64,000 nucleotides of DNA from Pseudomonas sp. Q11 (GTDB taxonomy: Bacteria; Pseudomonadota; Gammaproteobacteria; Pseudomonadales; Pseudomonadaceae). Position numbers and translations under genes: made by a program. The DNA lies in assembly GCF_024494355.1 (NCBI RefSeq), contig NZ_JAKNQY010000015.1, positions 62,001 to 126,000 on the forward strand. Reading direction: 5' to 3'. This document shows, piece by piece, positions 26,948 through 35,309 of the stretch. The notes beneath the pieces were generated by a model that was not told the DNA's origin, did not search any database, and worked only from the letters and a program-made list of their open reading frames with translations. The number at the start of each line of letters is the position of its first letter. The first letter of the stretch is position 1.

Positions 26948-27862
26948 TCAGCTTTTCAGCGCTTTCCAGACCTTGCCCACCACCATCACCCCCGCCAACA
27001 CCAGCGCCCCCGCCACGATCCCGGCCACCGCATTAAGCAGCAACGGCACGATAAACCCGGCACCGCCAGCACTGGCCGTTACACCTTCGATCCAGTGATG
27101 CACCACCGGCACGCCATGGGTCAGGATGCCTCCGCCCACCAGGAACATCGCCGCCGTGCCGATCACCGACAGGCCTTTCATCATGTAGGGCGCGGCGCGC
27201 AGGATGGCGCCACCGATGCTCTTGGCCCATTGCCCCGGCTTCTGCGTCAGCCATAACCCGAGGTCATCGAGCTTGACGATCCCGGCCACCAGGCCATAGA
27301 CCCCAACCGTCATGACGATGGCGATGCCCGACAGCACGATCACCTGCTGGGTCAGCGGTGCGTTAGCGACAGTGCCGAGGGTGATGGCGATGATTTCCGC
27401 CGAGAGGATGAAGTCGGTGCGTATCGCACCTTTGATCTTGTCCTTTTCGAAGGCCACCAGATCGACCGCCGGATTGGCCACGGCCTCGACCAGTTGCGCA
27501 TGCTCGGCCTGGTCTTGCGCCCTGCTGTGAAGGAACTTGTGGGCCAGTTTCTCGAACCCTTCGAAACACAGGTAGGCGCCCCCCACCATCAGCAGTGGCG
27601 TCACCAGCCAGGGTACGAAAGCGCTGATGGCCAACGCCGACGGCACCAGAATCAGCTTGTTGATGAACGACCCCTTGGCCACCGCCCAGACCACCGGTAT
27701 TTCCCGCTCGGCACGCACGCCTGACACCTGCTGGGCATTGAGCGCCAGGTCATCGCCGAGCACGCCGGCGGTTTTCTTGGCGGCCATCTTGGTCATCAAT
27801 GCAACATCGTCGAGCACCGCGGCGATGTCGTCGATCAGCAACAGCAAACTGCTTCCGGCCAT
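26948..27862 (-). CDS. DUF808 family inner-membrane protein (YedI-like)
   Basis: A 304-residue membrane protein. The opening segment SSLLLLIDDIAAVLDDVALMTKMAAKKTAGVLGDDLA is diagnostic of DUF808. About six hydrophobic segments follow, including VVWAVAKGSFINKLILVP and the C-terminal glycine-rich helices. Family function is unknown. It is convergent with mlaA and divergent from the TetR gene 130 bases away, so that regulator could control it, but no operator is obvious. Confidence 0.88.
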   Translation of the reverse strand: MAGSSLLLLIDDIAAVLDDVALMTKMAAKKTAGVLGDDLALNAQQVSGVRAEREIPVVWAVAKGSFINKLILVPSALAISAFVPWLVTPLLMVGGAYLCFEGFEKLAHKFLHSRAQDQAEHAQLVEAVANPAVDLVAFEKDKIKGAIRTDFILSAEIIAITLGTVANAPLTQQVIVLSGIAIVMTVGVYGLVAGIVKLDDLGLWLTQKPGQWAKSIGGAILRAAPYMMKGLSVIGTAAMFLVGGGILTHGVPVVHHWIEGVTASAGGAGFIVPLLLNAVAGIVAGALVLAGVMVVGKVWKALKS

Positions 27863-27993
27863 GGAGGAACTCCTTGAATAATAATGCTGCGCAGCATAGC
27901 GCGCCCGACGTCGCCTCGGGGCATTCTTGAGCGCCTCTGGAGGCCGGTGCTACCATGCGCAACCGCCAGAACAGGCAAGGAACCCCTGGGTTT

Positions 27994-28602
27994 ATGAGCA
28001 CTATCCGCGAGCGCAACAAAGAACTGATCCTGCGTGCCGCCAGCGAAGAATTTGCCGACAAGGGCTTCGCAGCGACCAAAACCAGTGACATCGCGGCCAA
28101 GGCGGGCCTGCCCAAACCCAACGTCTACTACTATTTCAAATCCAAGGAAAACCTCTATCGCGAGGTGCTGGAAAGTATCATCGAGCCGATCCTCCAGGCC
28201 TCGACCCCGTTCAACGCCGATGGCGTGCCCGGCGAAGTGCTGAGCCACTACATCCGCTCCAAGATCCGCATTTCCCGCGACCTGCCCTTCGCCTCAAAAG
28301 TCTTCGCCAGCGAAATCATGCACGGCGCCCCCCACCTGAGCGCCGACCTGGTCGAACAACTCAACGCCCAGGCCCGGCACAACATCGACTGCATCCAGAC
28401 CTGGATCGACCGCGGCCAGATCGCCCCCATCGACCCCAACCACCTGATGTTCAGCATCTGGGCAGCCACCCAGACTTACGCCGACTTCGACTGGCAGATA
28501 TCCGCAGTGACCGGCAAGGCAAAACTGGACGAAGCGGATTATGAAGCCGCGGCACAGACGATTATTCGGTTGGTGTTGAAGGGGTGTGAGGTGGATCGCT
28601 AG
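27994..28602 (+). CDS. TetR family regulator, RutR/YcdC type
   Basis: A 202-residue repressor-like protein. The N-terminal TetR helix-turn-helix is KTSDIAAKAGLPKPNVYYYFKSKENLY. The C-terminal ligand-binding half (FASEIMHGAPHLS, then WIDRGQIAPIDPNHLMFSIWAATQTYADF) closely resembles RutR, the uracil-responsive regulator of pyrimidine breakdown. No pyrimidine catabolic genes lie nearby, so I give only the subfamily. The chosen start MSTIRERN fits the usual TetR N-terminus better than the ATG 39 bases upstream. Confidence 0.88.
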   Translation: MSTIRERNKELILRAASEEFADKGFAATKTSDIAAKAGLPKPNVYYYFKSKENLYREVLESIIEPILQASTPFNADGVPGEVLSHYIRSKIRISRDLPFASKVFASEIMHGAPHLSADLVEQLNAQARHNIDCIQTWIDRGQIAPIDPNHLMFSIWAATQTYADFDWQISAVTGKAKLDEADYEAAAQTIIRLVLKGCEVDR

Positions 28603-28612
28603 GTCCAGAACC

Positions 28613-28726
28613 GTGTCGCCGCCATCGCGAGCAGGCTCGCTCCCACAAGGGATCTCAGTTGTTCACAAAATTTGAGTTCACAACAGAATCCTGTGGGAGC
28701 GAGCCTGCTCGCGATGGCGGCGACAC
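28613..28726. repeat. REP doublet with a perfect 35-bp inverted repeat
   Basis: The left arm 28613-28647 and the right arm 28692-28726 are exact reverse complements over 35 bases. Each begins outside the REP core with GTGTCGCCGCC and contains the full REP palindrome. The spacer is 44 bases. It borders the 3' end of the REP-associated transposase gene. This is the longest perfect pair in the window. Confidence 0.95.
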
Positions 28727-28735
28727 GACTTCAAG

Positions 28736-29194
28736 TCAAACCCAAATCGCATCCCACAGCGGATAGTCACCCAGTCGCTCCACCAGACCCGCCCGCAACG
28801 GATTCGCGACCACATGACGAGCGAGCTTTACCAAGTCTTCCTCTCGGCGCAGTGCCCGGTCATGAAAGCCTGGCTGCCAAAGGTTAATCTTACGATCAAG
28901 GCACGAATTCGCTGCTTTGGTGCTCAATGATTTTGTCTTTTGCATCAACCCACTCAATGACCCCCTCCGCAACTCTACCAACCAATGAAAGTGATCAGGC
29001 ATAACGACCCATGCCAATGATTTTGCAAAGCCTTGATCCTGAGCCTTTCTAAACTGATGAACGACCATTCTGCCCAAGATAAAGTCTCTAACAATCGGCT
29101 CGCGGCCGAATGTGTTGGCGGTCAATAAGTAGATTCGGTTGGATTCGGCATAGCGGCCGACACGCAGTCGATGTGAAGCCGGTGAACCAGACAT
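28736..29194 (-). CDS. REP-associated tyrosine transposase (RAYT)
   Basis: A 152-residue single-copy member of the IS200/IS605-like HUH transposase group. The HUH motif is VVMPDHFHWLVELR. The family's C-terminal block is HVVANPLRAGLVERLGDYPLWDAIW. The start MSGSPASHRL has AAAGGAC upstream. The gene lies between two REP doublets (28613-28726 and 29290-29386), the typical arrangement for domesticated RAYTs, which bind and nick REP hairpins and are held responsible for REP spread. There is no sign of an insertion-sequence boundary beyond the REPs. Confidence 0.93.
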   Translation of the reverse strand: MSGSPASHRLRVGRYAESNRIYLLTANTFGREPIVRDFILGRMVVHQFRKAQDQGFAKSLAWVVMPDHFHWLVELRRGSLSGLMQKTKSLSTKAANSCLDRKINLWQPGFHDRALRREEDLVKLARHVVANPLRAGLVERLGDYPLWDAIWV

Positions 29195-29289
29195 TCCGTG
29201 TCCTTTGATAAGTTGAGTTCTGGCCAATACTAGGTCTGGAAATGTCTGGAGGCGGACCTGACTTTTAGCTGGATGTGTCTGGTTGACAG

Positions 29290-29386
29290 CCATCGCGAGC
29301 AGGCTCGCTCCCACAGGGGATTGGGGGTGCTCACACATTTTGTGTCTGCCCAAGTCCACCTGTGGGAGCGAGCCTGCTCGCGATTG
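29290..29386. repeat. REP doublet upstream of the RAYT gene
   Basis: Two intact inverted REP palindromes with a spacer of about 45 bases, about 100 bases before the RAYT start and just after the glcG-like gene stop. Confidence 0.93.
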
Positions 29387-29408
29387 CAATAGGTCAGTCA
29401 ATACAAAA

Positions 29409-29846
29409 TCAAGCGCCCCCCGCATCCGCCTTCAACCCCACCCCCTCCACGGCCCTGACCGCAACCTGCTCATCAATGTCAGAGGTATCGCCACTGATGC
29501 CGATGGCGCCCAACACCCGTCCATCCTGACCCCTGATCAACACCCCTCCCGGTGCCGGCACGACGCTGCCCTGCCCCAGGTTGTTCAACGCGGCGAAGAA
29601 GGCCGGGCGCTGCTGGGCGTCCTGGGCGAGCAGGCGCGAGCCCTTACCCAGGGCGATGGCGCCCCAGGCCTTACCGATGGCGATCTGAGGGCGAAGCAAG
29701 CTGGCGCCGTCTTCACGTTGCAGGGCTATCAGGTGGCCGCCGCTGTCCAGAACCGCAATGGTCAGTGGCGCAGCGCCGATTTCGCGGCCCGCGGCAAGGG
29801 CTTGCCCCGTCAGGTTGACGGCGACTTTCAAGGTTAAAGCGCTCAT
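29409..29846 (-). CDS. GlcG/HbpS family protein
   Basis: A 145-residue protein of the GlcG/HbpS-like (former DUF336) fold. Landmarks are LTIAVLDSGGHLIALQREDGAS and IGKAWGAIALGKGS, then PAPGGVLIRGQDGRVLGAIGISG. Relatives accompany glycolate, glyoxylate and propanediol genes, or bind haem. It is divergent from gcl and shares a regulatory region with it, which fits a role tied to glyoxylate metabolism. The chosen ATG gives MSALTLKVA; an upstream extension is possible but lacks homology. Confidence 0.85.
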   Translation of the reverse strand: MSALTLKVAVNLTGQALAAGREIGAAPLTIAVLDSGGHLIALQREDGASLLRPQIAIGKAWGAIALGKGSRLLAQDAQQRPAFFAALNNLGQGSVVPAPGGVLIRGQDGRVLGAIGISGDTSDIDEQVAVRAVEGVGLKADAGGA

Positions 29847-29927
29847 GAGTGCTGTCCTTATTTTGTTGTGGGAAGCGTTCCTGGCATTGCTGTCGGCAAA
29901 ACCAGACGCAAACAATAGAACACAATG

Positions 29928-29956
29928 ATCTTATTTTTTGTATACAATAATTCCAA
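29928..29956 (-). promoter_or_regulatory. Candidate promoter of the glcG-like gene with an operator in the spacer
   Basis: On the minus strand TTGGAA (29956-29951), 17 bases, TAAGAT (29933-29928). The palindrome TTGTATACAA at 29938-29947 lies between the two hexamers, so a bound regulator would block RNA polymerase. Confidence 0.6.
29938..29947. promoter_or_regulatory. Operator TTGTATACAA, copy 1
   Basis: Perfect 10-bp palindrome. It fits the TnGTnnnACnA pattern of FadR-subgroup GntR repressors. An identical copy lies 139 bases away next to gcl. Confidence 0.65.
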
Positions 29957-30076
29957 CAACACATCCTGTGCGACGAAAAGCCACAGCGTTTACGGCCTTC
30001 CGACGAATGAAACAGGTGCTTGAGGAAATGGATTGACCTGCGCCGTCCGCCATGAATACACTCTACGCAAAGCCAC

Positions 30077-30086
30077 TTGTATACAA
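30077..30086. promoter_or_regulatory. Operator TTGTATACAA, copy 2
   Basis: Identical to the palindrome at 29938-29947. It lies 27 bases before the gcl ATG and contains or overlaps TATACA/TACAAT, a plausible -10 of the gcl promoter. Confidence 0.65.
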
Positions 30087-30112
30087 TTACAAAACGTAAG
30101 AGGCACAAAATT

Positions 30113-31888
30113 ATGAGCAAAATGAGAGCAATCGAAGCCGCCGTTCTGGTGATGCGCCGTGAAGGCGTGGACACCGCCTTCGGCATCCCGGGTGCCGCGA
30201 TCAACCCGCTGTACTCTGCCCTGCAAAAGGTGGGTGGCATCGATCATGTCCTCGCTCGCCACGTTGAAGGCGCCTCCCACATGGCCGAGGGCTACACCCG
30301 CACCAAGGCCGGCAACATTGGCGTGTGCATCGGCACCTCGGGTCCGGCGGGGACCGACATGGTGACGGGGCTCTACAGCGCTTCGGCCGACTCGATCCCG
30401 ATCCTGTGCATCACCGGCCAGGCACCCCGCGCCCGCCTGCACAAGGAAGATTTTCAGGCTGTGGACATCACCAGCATTGTCAAGCCGGTGACCAAGTGGG
30501 CAACCACGGTCCTGGAACCTGGCCAGGTGCCGTACGCTTTTCAGAAGGCCTTCTTTGAGATGCGCTCCGGCCGGCCGGGCCCGGTGTTGATCGACCTGCC
30601 GTTCGACGTGCAGATGGCCGAGATCGAGTTCGACATCGACGCCTACCAACCGCTGCCCCTGGCCAAACCCGCTGCCAACCGCGTGCAGATCGAGAAGGCC
30701 CTGGCCATGCTCGATCAGGCTGAGCGCCCACTGCTGGTGGCCGGCGGCGGGATCATCAACGCCGATGCGAGCGAGCTGCTGGTGGAATTCGCTGAGCTGA
30801 CCGGTATCCCGGTGATTCCCACACTGATGGGCTGGGGCACGATTCCAGACGATCACCCATTGATGGTCGGCATGGTCGGCCTGCAAACCTCCCACCGCTA
30901 TGGCAATGCGACGCTGCTCAAATCGGACGTGGTGCTGGGTATCGGCAACCGCTGGGCCAACCGCCACACCGGTTCGGTGGATGTCTACACCGAAGGCCGC
31001 ACCTTCATTCATGTGGACATCGAGCCGACCCAGATAGGCCGTGTGTTCACCCCGGACCTGGGCATCGTGTCCGACGCCGCTTCGGCACTGACTGCGTTCA
31101 TCGAAGTCGCCCGCGAATGGCAAGCCGCTGGCAAACTGAAAAACCGCAGCGCCTGGCTGCAGGACTGCCAGCAGCGCAAGGCCAGCCTGCAGCGCAAGAC
31201 TCACTTCGACAACGTACCGGTCAAGCCCCAACGTGTGTACGAAGAAATGAACCAGGTGTTCGGCAAGGACACCTGCTACGTCAGCACCATCGGGCTGTCG
31301 CAGATCGCCGGGGCGCAGTTCCTGCACGTCTACAAACCGCGCCACTGGATCAACTGCGGCCAGGCCGGCCCGTTGGGCTGGACCATCCCGGCGGCACTCG
31401 GGGTGGTCAAGGCCGACCCGAATCGCAAGGTCGTGGCGTTGTCGGGCGACTATGACTTCCAGTTCATGATCGAAGAGCTGGCGGTAGGCGCGCAGTTCAA
31501 GCTGCCGTACATCCACGTGGTGGTGAACAACTCCTACCTGGGGTTGATCCGCCAGGCCCAGCGCGGATTCGACATGGACTACTGCGTGCAACTGTCCTTC
31601 GACAACCTCAACGCGCCGGAACTCAACGGTTATGGCGTAGACCACGTCGCCGTGGCCGAGGGCCTGGGTTGCAAGGCGCTACGGGTGTTCGAACCGTCCG
31701 GCATCCAGCCAGCATTGCGCAAGGCCCAAGAGCTGATCGAGGAATTCAAGGTGCCGGTGATCGTCGAGATCATCCTGGAACGGGTGACCAACATTTCCAT
31801 GGGCACCGAGATCAACGCCGTCAACGAATTCGAAGACCTGGCGCTGGTGGGCAACGATGCGCCGACAGCGATTTCGTTGCTCGATTGA
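30113..31888 (+). CDS. gcl: Glyoxylate carboligase (tartronate-semialdehyde synthase)
   Basis: Thiamine-diphosphate enzyme that joins two glyoxylate molecules to tartronate semialdehyde and CO2. It is 591 residues long. The N-terminal ThDP domain is FGIPGAAINPLYSALQ and the C-terminal domain is GQAGPLGWTIPAALGV to ALSGDYDFQFMIEELAVG, with NNSYLGLIRQAQR. Gcl proteins have Val in place of the usual ThDP catalytic Glu; the text GIPGAAINP-LARHVEGASHMAEGY should be aligned to confirm this. I start at MSKMRAIEAA, after an AGAGG site. It is the first gene of the glyoxylate-to-pyruvate operon. Confidence 0.97.
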   Translation: MSKMRAIEAAVLVMRREGVDTAFGIPGAAINPLYSALQKVGGIDHVLARHVEGASHMAEGYTRTKAGNIGVCIGTSGPAGTDMVTGLYSASADSIPILCITGQAPRARLHKEDFQAVDITSIVKPVTKWATTVLEPGQVPYAFQKAFFEMRSGRPGPVLIDLPFDVQMAEIEFDIDAYQPLPLAKPAANRVQIEKALAMLDQAERPLLVAGGGIINADASELLVEFAELTGIPVIPTLMGWGTIPDDHPLMVGMVGLQTSHRYGNATLLKSDVVLGIGNRWANRHTGSVDVYTEGRTFIHVDIEPTQIGRVFTPDLGIVSDAASALTAFIEVAREWQAAGKLKNRSAWLQDCQQRKASLQRKTHFDNVPVKPQRVYEEMNQVFGKDTCYVSTIGLSQIAGAQFLHVYKPRHWINCGQAGPLGWTIPAALGVVKADPNRKVVALSGDYDFQFMIEELAVGAQFKLPYIHVVVNNSYLGLIRQAQRGFDMDYCVQLSFDNLNAPELNGYGVDHVAVAEGLGCKALRVFEPSGIQPALRKAQELIEEFKVPVIVEIILERVTNISMGTEINAVNEFEDLALVGNDAPTAISLLD

Positions 31889-31901
31889 GCTAACCGTTGC
31901 T

Positions 31902-32009
31902 TGACCTGTAGGAGCTGCCGAAGGCTGCGATCTTTTGATCTTTCGCTTAACTCTCAAGTGTCGATAGAAAGATCGCAGCCTCGCTTCACTCGACAGCTCC
32001 TACGGGTCA
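31902..32009. repeat. Large palindromic intergenic repeat (AGGAGCTG type)
   Basis: The outer arms TGACCTGTAGGAGCTG and CAGCTCCTACGGGTCA, plus the inner arms GGCTGCGATCTTT and AAAGATCGCAGCC, form a cruciform-like structure between gcl and hyi. The sequence family differs from the GGGAGCGAG REPs. Confidence 0.85.
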
Positions 32010-32041
32010 GGACGCCATTAAATTTGTAGCAGGAGACCACC

Positions 32042-32824
32042 ATGCCGCGTTTCGCCGCCAACCTGTCCATGCTGTTCACCGAGCAGGATTTCCTCGCCCG
32101 CTTCGAAGCGGCCGCCAAGGCCGGTTTCACGGGTGTCGAATACCTGTTCCCTTATGACTACAGCTCCGCCGAGCTCAAGGCCTTGCTCGATGCCAACGGC
32201 CTGACCCAAGTGCTGTTCAACCTGCCGGCCGGCGACTGGGCCAAGGGCGAGCGCGGCATTGCCTGCCTGCCGGACCGGGTTGAAGAGTTCCGCTCGGGCG
32301 TCGACCTGGCGATCGCTTATGCCCAGGTGCTGGGCAACACTCAGGTCAACTGCCTGGCCGGGATTTGTCCGCAGAACTGCGACAACGCCCTGGTGGAGAA
32401 AACCTTCGTCGCCAACCTGAAATACGCCGCCGAGAAGCTGCAAGCCAAAGGCATCAAGCTGGTGATGGAAGCCATCAACACCCGTGACATTCCCGGTTTC
32501 TACCTGAACAACACCGCCCAGGCCCTGTCGATCCGCGAGCAGGTGGGCAGCGCCAACCTGTTCCTGCAATACGACATCTACCACATGCAAATCATGGAAG
32601 GCGACCTGGCCCGGACCCTGTCGGCGCACCTGGGTCAGATCAACCATGTGCAACTGGCGGACAACCCGGGACGCAACGAGCCGGGCACTGGCGAGATCAA
32701 CTATCGCTTCCTGTTCGAACACCTGGACCGCATCGGTTACCAGGGCTGGGTCGGTTGCGAATACAAGCCGCTGACCAGCACGGAAGCGGGCCTGGGCTGG
32801 CTGAAAAGCCATAACGCAATCTGA
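32042..32824 (+). CDS. hyi: Hydroxypyruvate isomerase
   Basis: A TIM-barrel enzyme (xylose-isomerase-like fold) that interconverts hydroxypyruvate and tartronate semialdehyde; 260 residues. Family landmarks are PRFAANLSMLFTE at the N-terminus, VMEAINTRDIPGFYL (metal-ligand Glu), LQYDIYHMQIMEGDL (metal-ligand Asp and His) and VQLADNPGRNEPGTGEINY with the last acidic ligand. CAGGAGA precedes the ATG. It is placed between gcl and glxR as in other Pseudomonas. Confidence 0.96.
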   Translation: MPRFAANLSMLFTEQDFLARFEAAAKAGFTGVEYLFPYDYSSAELKALLDANGLTQVLFNLPAGDWAKGERGIACLPDRVEEFRSGVDLAIAYAQVLGNTQVNCLAGICPQNCDNALVEKTFVANLKYAAEKLQAKGIKLVMEAINTRDIPGFYLNNTAQALSIREQVGSANLFLQYDIYHMQIMEGDLARTLSAHLGQINHVQLADNPGRNEPGTGEINYRFLFEHLDRIGYQGWVGCEYKPLTSTEAGLGWLKSHNAI

Positions 32825-32838
32825 CCCGATACGGCCTT

Positions 32839-32951
32839 TGTGGCGAGGGAGCTTGCTCCCGCTCGGCTGCGAAGCAGACGCATGATTTTTCACCCAACAT
32901 GGATTTCTGGGGCCGCTTCGCGACCCAGCGGGAGCAAGCTCCCTCGCCACA
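32839..32951. repeat. Palindromic repeat (TGTGGCGAGGGAGC type)
   Basis: Inverted arms TGTGGCGAGGGAGCTTGCTC and its reverse complement enclose an inner GGCTGCGAAGC/GCTTCGC pair, between hyi and glxR. It is the same family as 40881-41008 and 50334-50466, with GAGCTTGCTC in place of GATTTATC. Confidence 0.85.
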
Positions 32952-32987
32952 GAGACCCGGGACATCTAAATAAGAGAGGATTTTCTC

Positions 32988-33878
32988 ATGGCTAAAATCG
33001 GATTCATCGGCACCGGCATCATGGGCCATCCCATGGCAATGAACCTGCAAAAGGCCGGACACAGCCTGTTCCTGAGTCAGCACCACGACCCGGCCCCCGC
33101 CGATCTGCTGGCCGGCGGCGCGGTGGCGCTGGCCAACCCGAAGGAAGTCGCCCAGGAAGCCGAGTTCATCATCGTCATGGTCCCGGACACCCCGCAGGTC
33201 GATGACGTGCTGTTTCGCGCCGATGGCGTGGCGGCCGGCGTGGGCGCGGGCAAGGTGGTCATCGACATGAGTTCGATCTCCCCCACCGCCACCAAGGCGT
33301 TCGCGGCCAAGATCAATGAAAAAGGCGCGCAATACCTCGATGCCCCCGTGTCCGGTGGTGAAGTCGGCGCCAAGGCCGCCACGCTGAGCATCATGGTCGG
33401 TGGCGACAGCGCCGCTTTCGAGCGCGCCCTGCCGCTGTTCCAGGCCATGGGCAAGAACATCACCCTGGTGGGCGGCAACGGCGACGGCCAGACCGCGAAA
33501 GTGGCGAACCAGATTATCGTCGCGCTGAACATCCAGGCCGTGGCAGAAGCCATGCTGTTCGCCGCGAAAAACGGCGCCGATCCGGCCAAGGTTCGCGAAG
33601 CGCTGATGGGTGGTTTTGCCTCCTCGAAGATCCTGGAAGTACACGGCGAGCGCATGATCAAGGGCACCTTCGATCCGGGCTTCCGCATCAGCCTGCACCA
33701 GAAGGACCTGAACCTGGCCCTGCAAGGCGCCAAGGAGCTGAACATCAACCTGCCCAACACCGCCAACGCCCAGCAAGTGTTCAGCACCTGCGCGGCCATC
33801 GGCGGCAGCAACTGGGATCACTCGGCGCTGATCAAGGGCCTGGAGCACATGGCGAACTTCTCGATTCGCGATAACTGA
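32988..33878 (+). CDS. glxR: 2-hydroxy-3-oxopropionate (tartronate semialdehyde) reductase
   Basis: NAD(P)H-dependent reductase of the beta-hydroxyacid dehydrogenase family that turns tartronate semialdehyde into D-glycerate. It has 296 residues. The dinucleotide site is IGFIGTGIMGHPMAMNLQKAG, the substrate motif DAPVSGGEVGAKAATLSIMVGG, and the catalytic Lys is in KVANQIIVALN. The preceding AGAGAGGA is a good ribosome-binding site. It is the third gene of the gcl operon. Confidence 0.96.
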   Translation: MAKIGFIGTGIMGHPMAMNLQKAGHSLFLSQHHDPAPADLLAGGAVALANPKEVAQEAEFIIVMVPDTPQVDDVLFRADGVAAGVGAGKVVIDMSSISPTATKAFAAKINEKGAQYLDAPVSGGEVGAKAATLSIMVGGDSAAFERALPLFQAMGKNITLVGGNGDGQTAKVANQIIVALNIQAVAEAMLFAAKNGADPAKVREALMGGFASSKILEVHGERMIKGTFDPGFRISLHQKDLNLALQGAKELNINLPNTANAQQVFSTCAAIGGSNWDHSALIKGLEHMANFSIRDN

Positions 33879-33891
33879 CACGCCACAAAAA

Positions 33892-33984
33892 CCTGTGGGA
33901 GCGAGCCTGCTCGCGATAGCGGACACACAGTCGACATTGCGGCTGGAGGTCAGGCCCTCATCGCGAGCAGGCTCGCTCCCACAG
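33892..33984. repeat. REP doublet (inverted pair)
   Basis: Two intact inverted REP palindromes between glxR and ttuD, inside the operon. Confidence 0.92.
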
Positions 33985-34028
33985 GGAATCGAGTTGCTTC
34001 ATCCAATAATAAAAATCGGGAGTCCGCC

Positions 34029-35309
34029 ATGTCGGTCGATCCGCAACAACTGCTGCGCGAGCTGTTTGCCACAGCCATCGACGCGGCCCATCCGCAGCAT
34101 GTCCTTGAACAGTATCTGCCCAGCGACCGCCGCGGCCGGGTGATCGTCATCGGCGCCGGTAAGGCGGCCGCGGCGATGGCGCAGGTGGTCGAGCGCTGCT
34201 GGCAGGGCGACGTCACTGGTTTGGTAGTGACCCGCTACGGCCATGGCGCGCCCTGCCAGAAGATCGAAGTAGTGGAAGCTGCTCACCCGGTACCTGATGC
34301 GGCGGGCCTGGCGGTGGCCCAACGGGTGCTGGAGCTGGTCAGCAACCTTGACGAAGACGACCGGGTGATTTTCCTGCTGTCCGGCGGAGGCTCGGCGCTG
34401 CTGGCGCTGCCGGCAGCTGGCATCACCCTGGCCGACAAGCAATCGATCAACAAGGCGTTGCTCAAGTCCGGCGCCACCATCGGCGAGATGAATTGCGTGC
34501 GCAAACATCTCTCGGCAATCAAGGGCGGGCGCCTGGGCAAGGCCTGCTGGCCGGCGACGGTCTACACCTACGCGATTTCCGATGTGCCCGGTGACCTCGC
34601 CACGGTCATCGCCTCCGGCCCCACCGTGGCCGACCCCAGTACATCAGCCGAAGCGCTGGCAATCCTCAAGCGCTACAACATTGAAATACCGGCCGCGGTG
34701 CGCAACTGGTTGCTAAGCCCGGAATCGGAAACCGTCAAACCCGGCGACCCGAGCCTGGCCCGCAGTCACTTCCAATTGATCGCCCGCCCCCAGCAATCAC
34801 TGGAAGCGGCGGCGGTGAAAGCCCGCCAGGCCGGTTTCAGCCCGTTGATCCTCGGCGACCTGGAAGGCGAATCCCGGGAAGTGGCCAAAGTCCACGCCGG
34901 TATCGCTCGGCAAATCGCTCTGCACGGCCAGCCTCTGGCGGCGCCATGCGTGATCCTCTCCGGCGGCGAAACCACGGTCACCGTGCGCGGCAATGGCCGG
35001 GGCGGACGCAACGCAGAATTCCTGCTCAGTCTGACTGACAGCCTCAAGGGTCATCCCGGCATCTACGCACTGGCCGGCGACACGGACGGCATCGACGGTT
35101 CCGAAGACAACGCCGGCGCCATCATGACCCCGGACAGTTATCGCCGTGCCGCCGAACTGGGCCTGAGCGCCAGCGACGAGCTGGACAACAACAACGGCTA
35201 CGGCTATTTCGCCGCGCTGGATGCGTTGATCGTCACCGAGCCGACGCGCACCAACGTCAACGACTTTCGCGCCATCCTGATTCTTGAGAACCCCAAACAT
35301 GACGCCTGA
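34029..35309 (+). CDS. ttuD: Glycerate 2-kinase (TtuD/MOFRL family)
   Basis: A 426-residue GK-II type glycerate kinase, phosphorylating D-glycerate made by GlxR. Some annotations call this family hydroxypyruvate reductase. Seen here are VIVIGAGKAAAAMAQVVE, FLLSGGGSALLALPAAG and the C-terminal MOFRL region with GRGGRNAEFLLSL and LAGDTDGIDGSEDNAGA. Its end overlaps pyk by 11 bases, so the two are translationally coupled. Confidence 0.93.
   Translation: MSVDPQQLLRELFATAIDAAHPQHVLEQYLPSDRRGRVIVIGAGKAAAAMAQVVERCWQGDVTGLVVTRYGHGAPCQKIEVVEAAHPVPDAAGLAVAQRVLELVSNLDEDDRVIFLLSGGGSALLALPAAGITLADKQSINKALLKSGATIGEMNCVRKHLSAIKGGRLGKACWPATVYTYAISDVPGDLATVIASGPTVADPSTSAEALAILKRYNIEIPAAVRNWLLSPESETVKPGDPSLARSHFQLIARPQQSLEAAAVKARQAGFSPLILGDLEGESREVAKVHAGIARQIALHGQPLAAPCVILSGGETTVTVRGNGRGGRNAEFLLSLTDSLKGHPGIYALAGDTDGIDGSEDNAGAIMTPDSYRRAAELGLSASDELDNNNGYGYFAALDALIVTEPTRTNVNDFRAILILENPKHDA

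Noticed and set aside
28613..29386. Repeats around the RAYT considered as a CRISPR array
   Set aside because: The units are inverted palindromic pairs with one short spacer, not a regular direct-repeat series, and no cas genes are present.
29409..29915. Longer start for the glcG-like protein at 29915
   Set aside because: The extra 23 residues overlap the divergent regulatory region and lack family similarity; the ATG at 29846 fits better.
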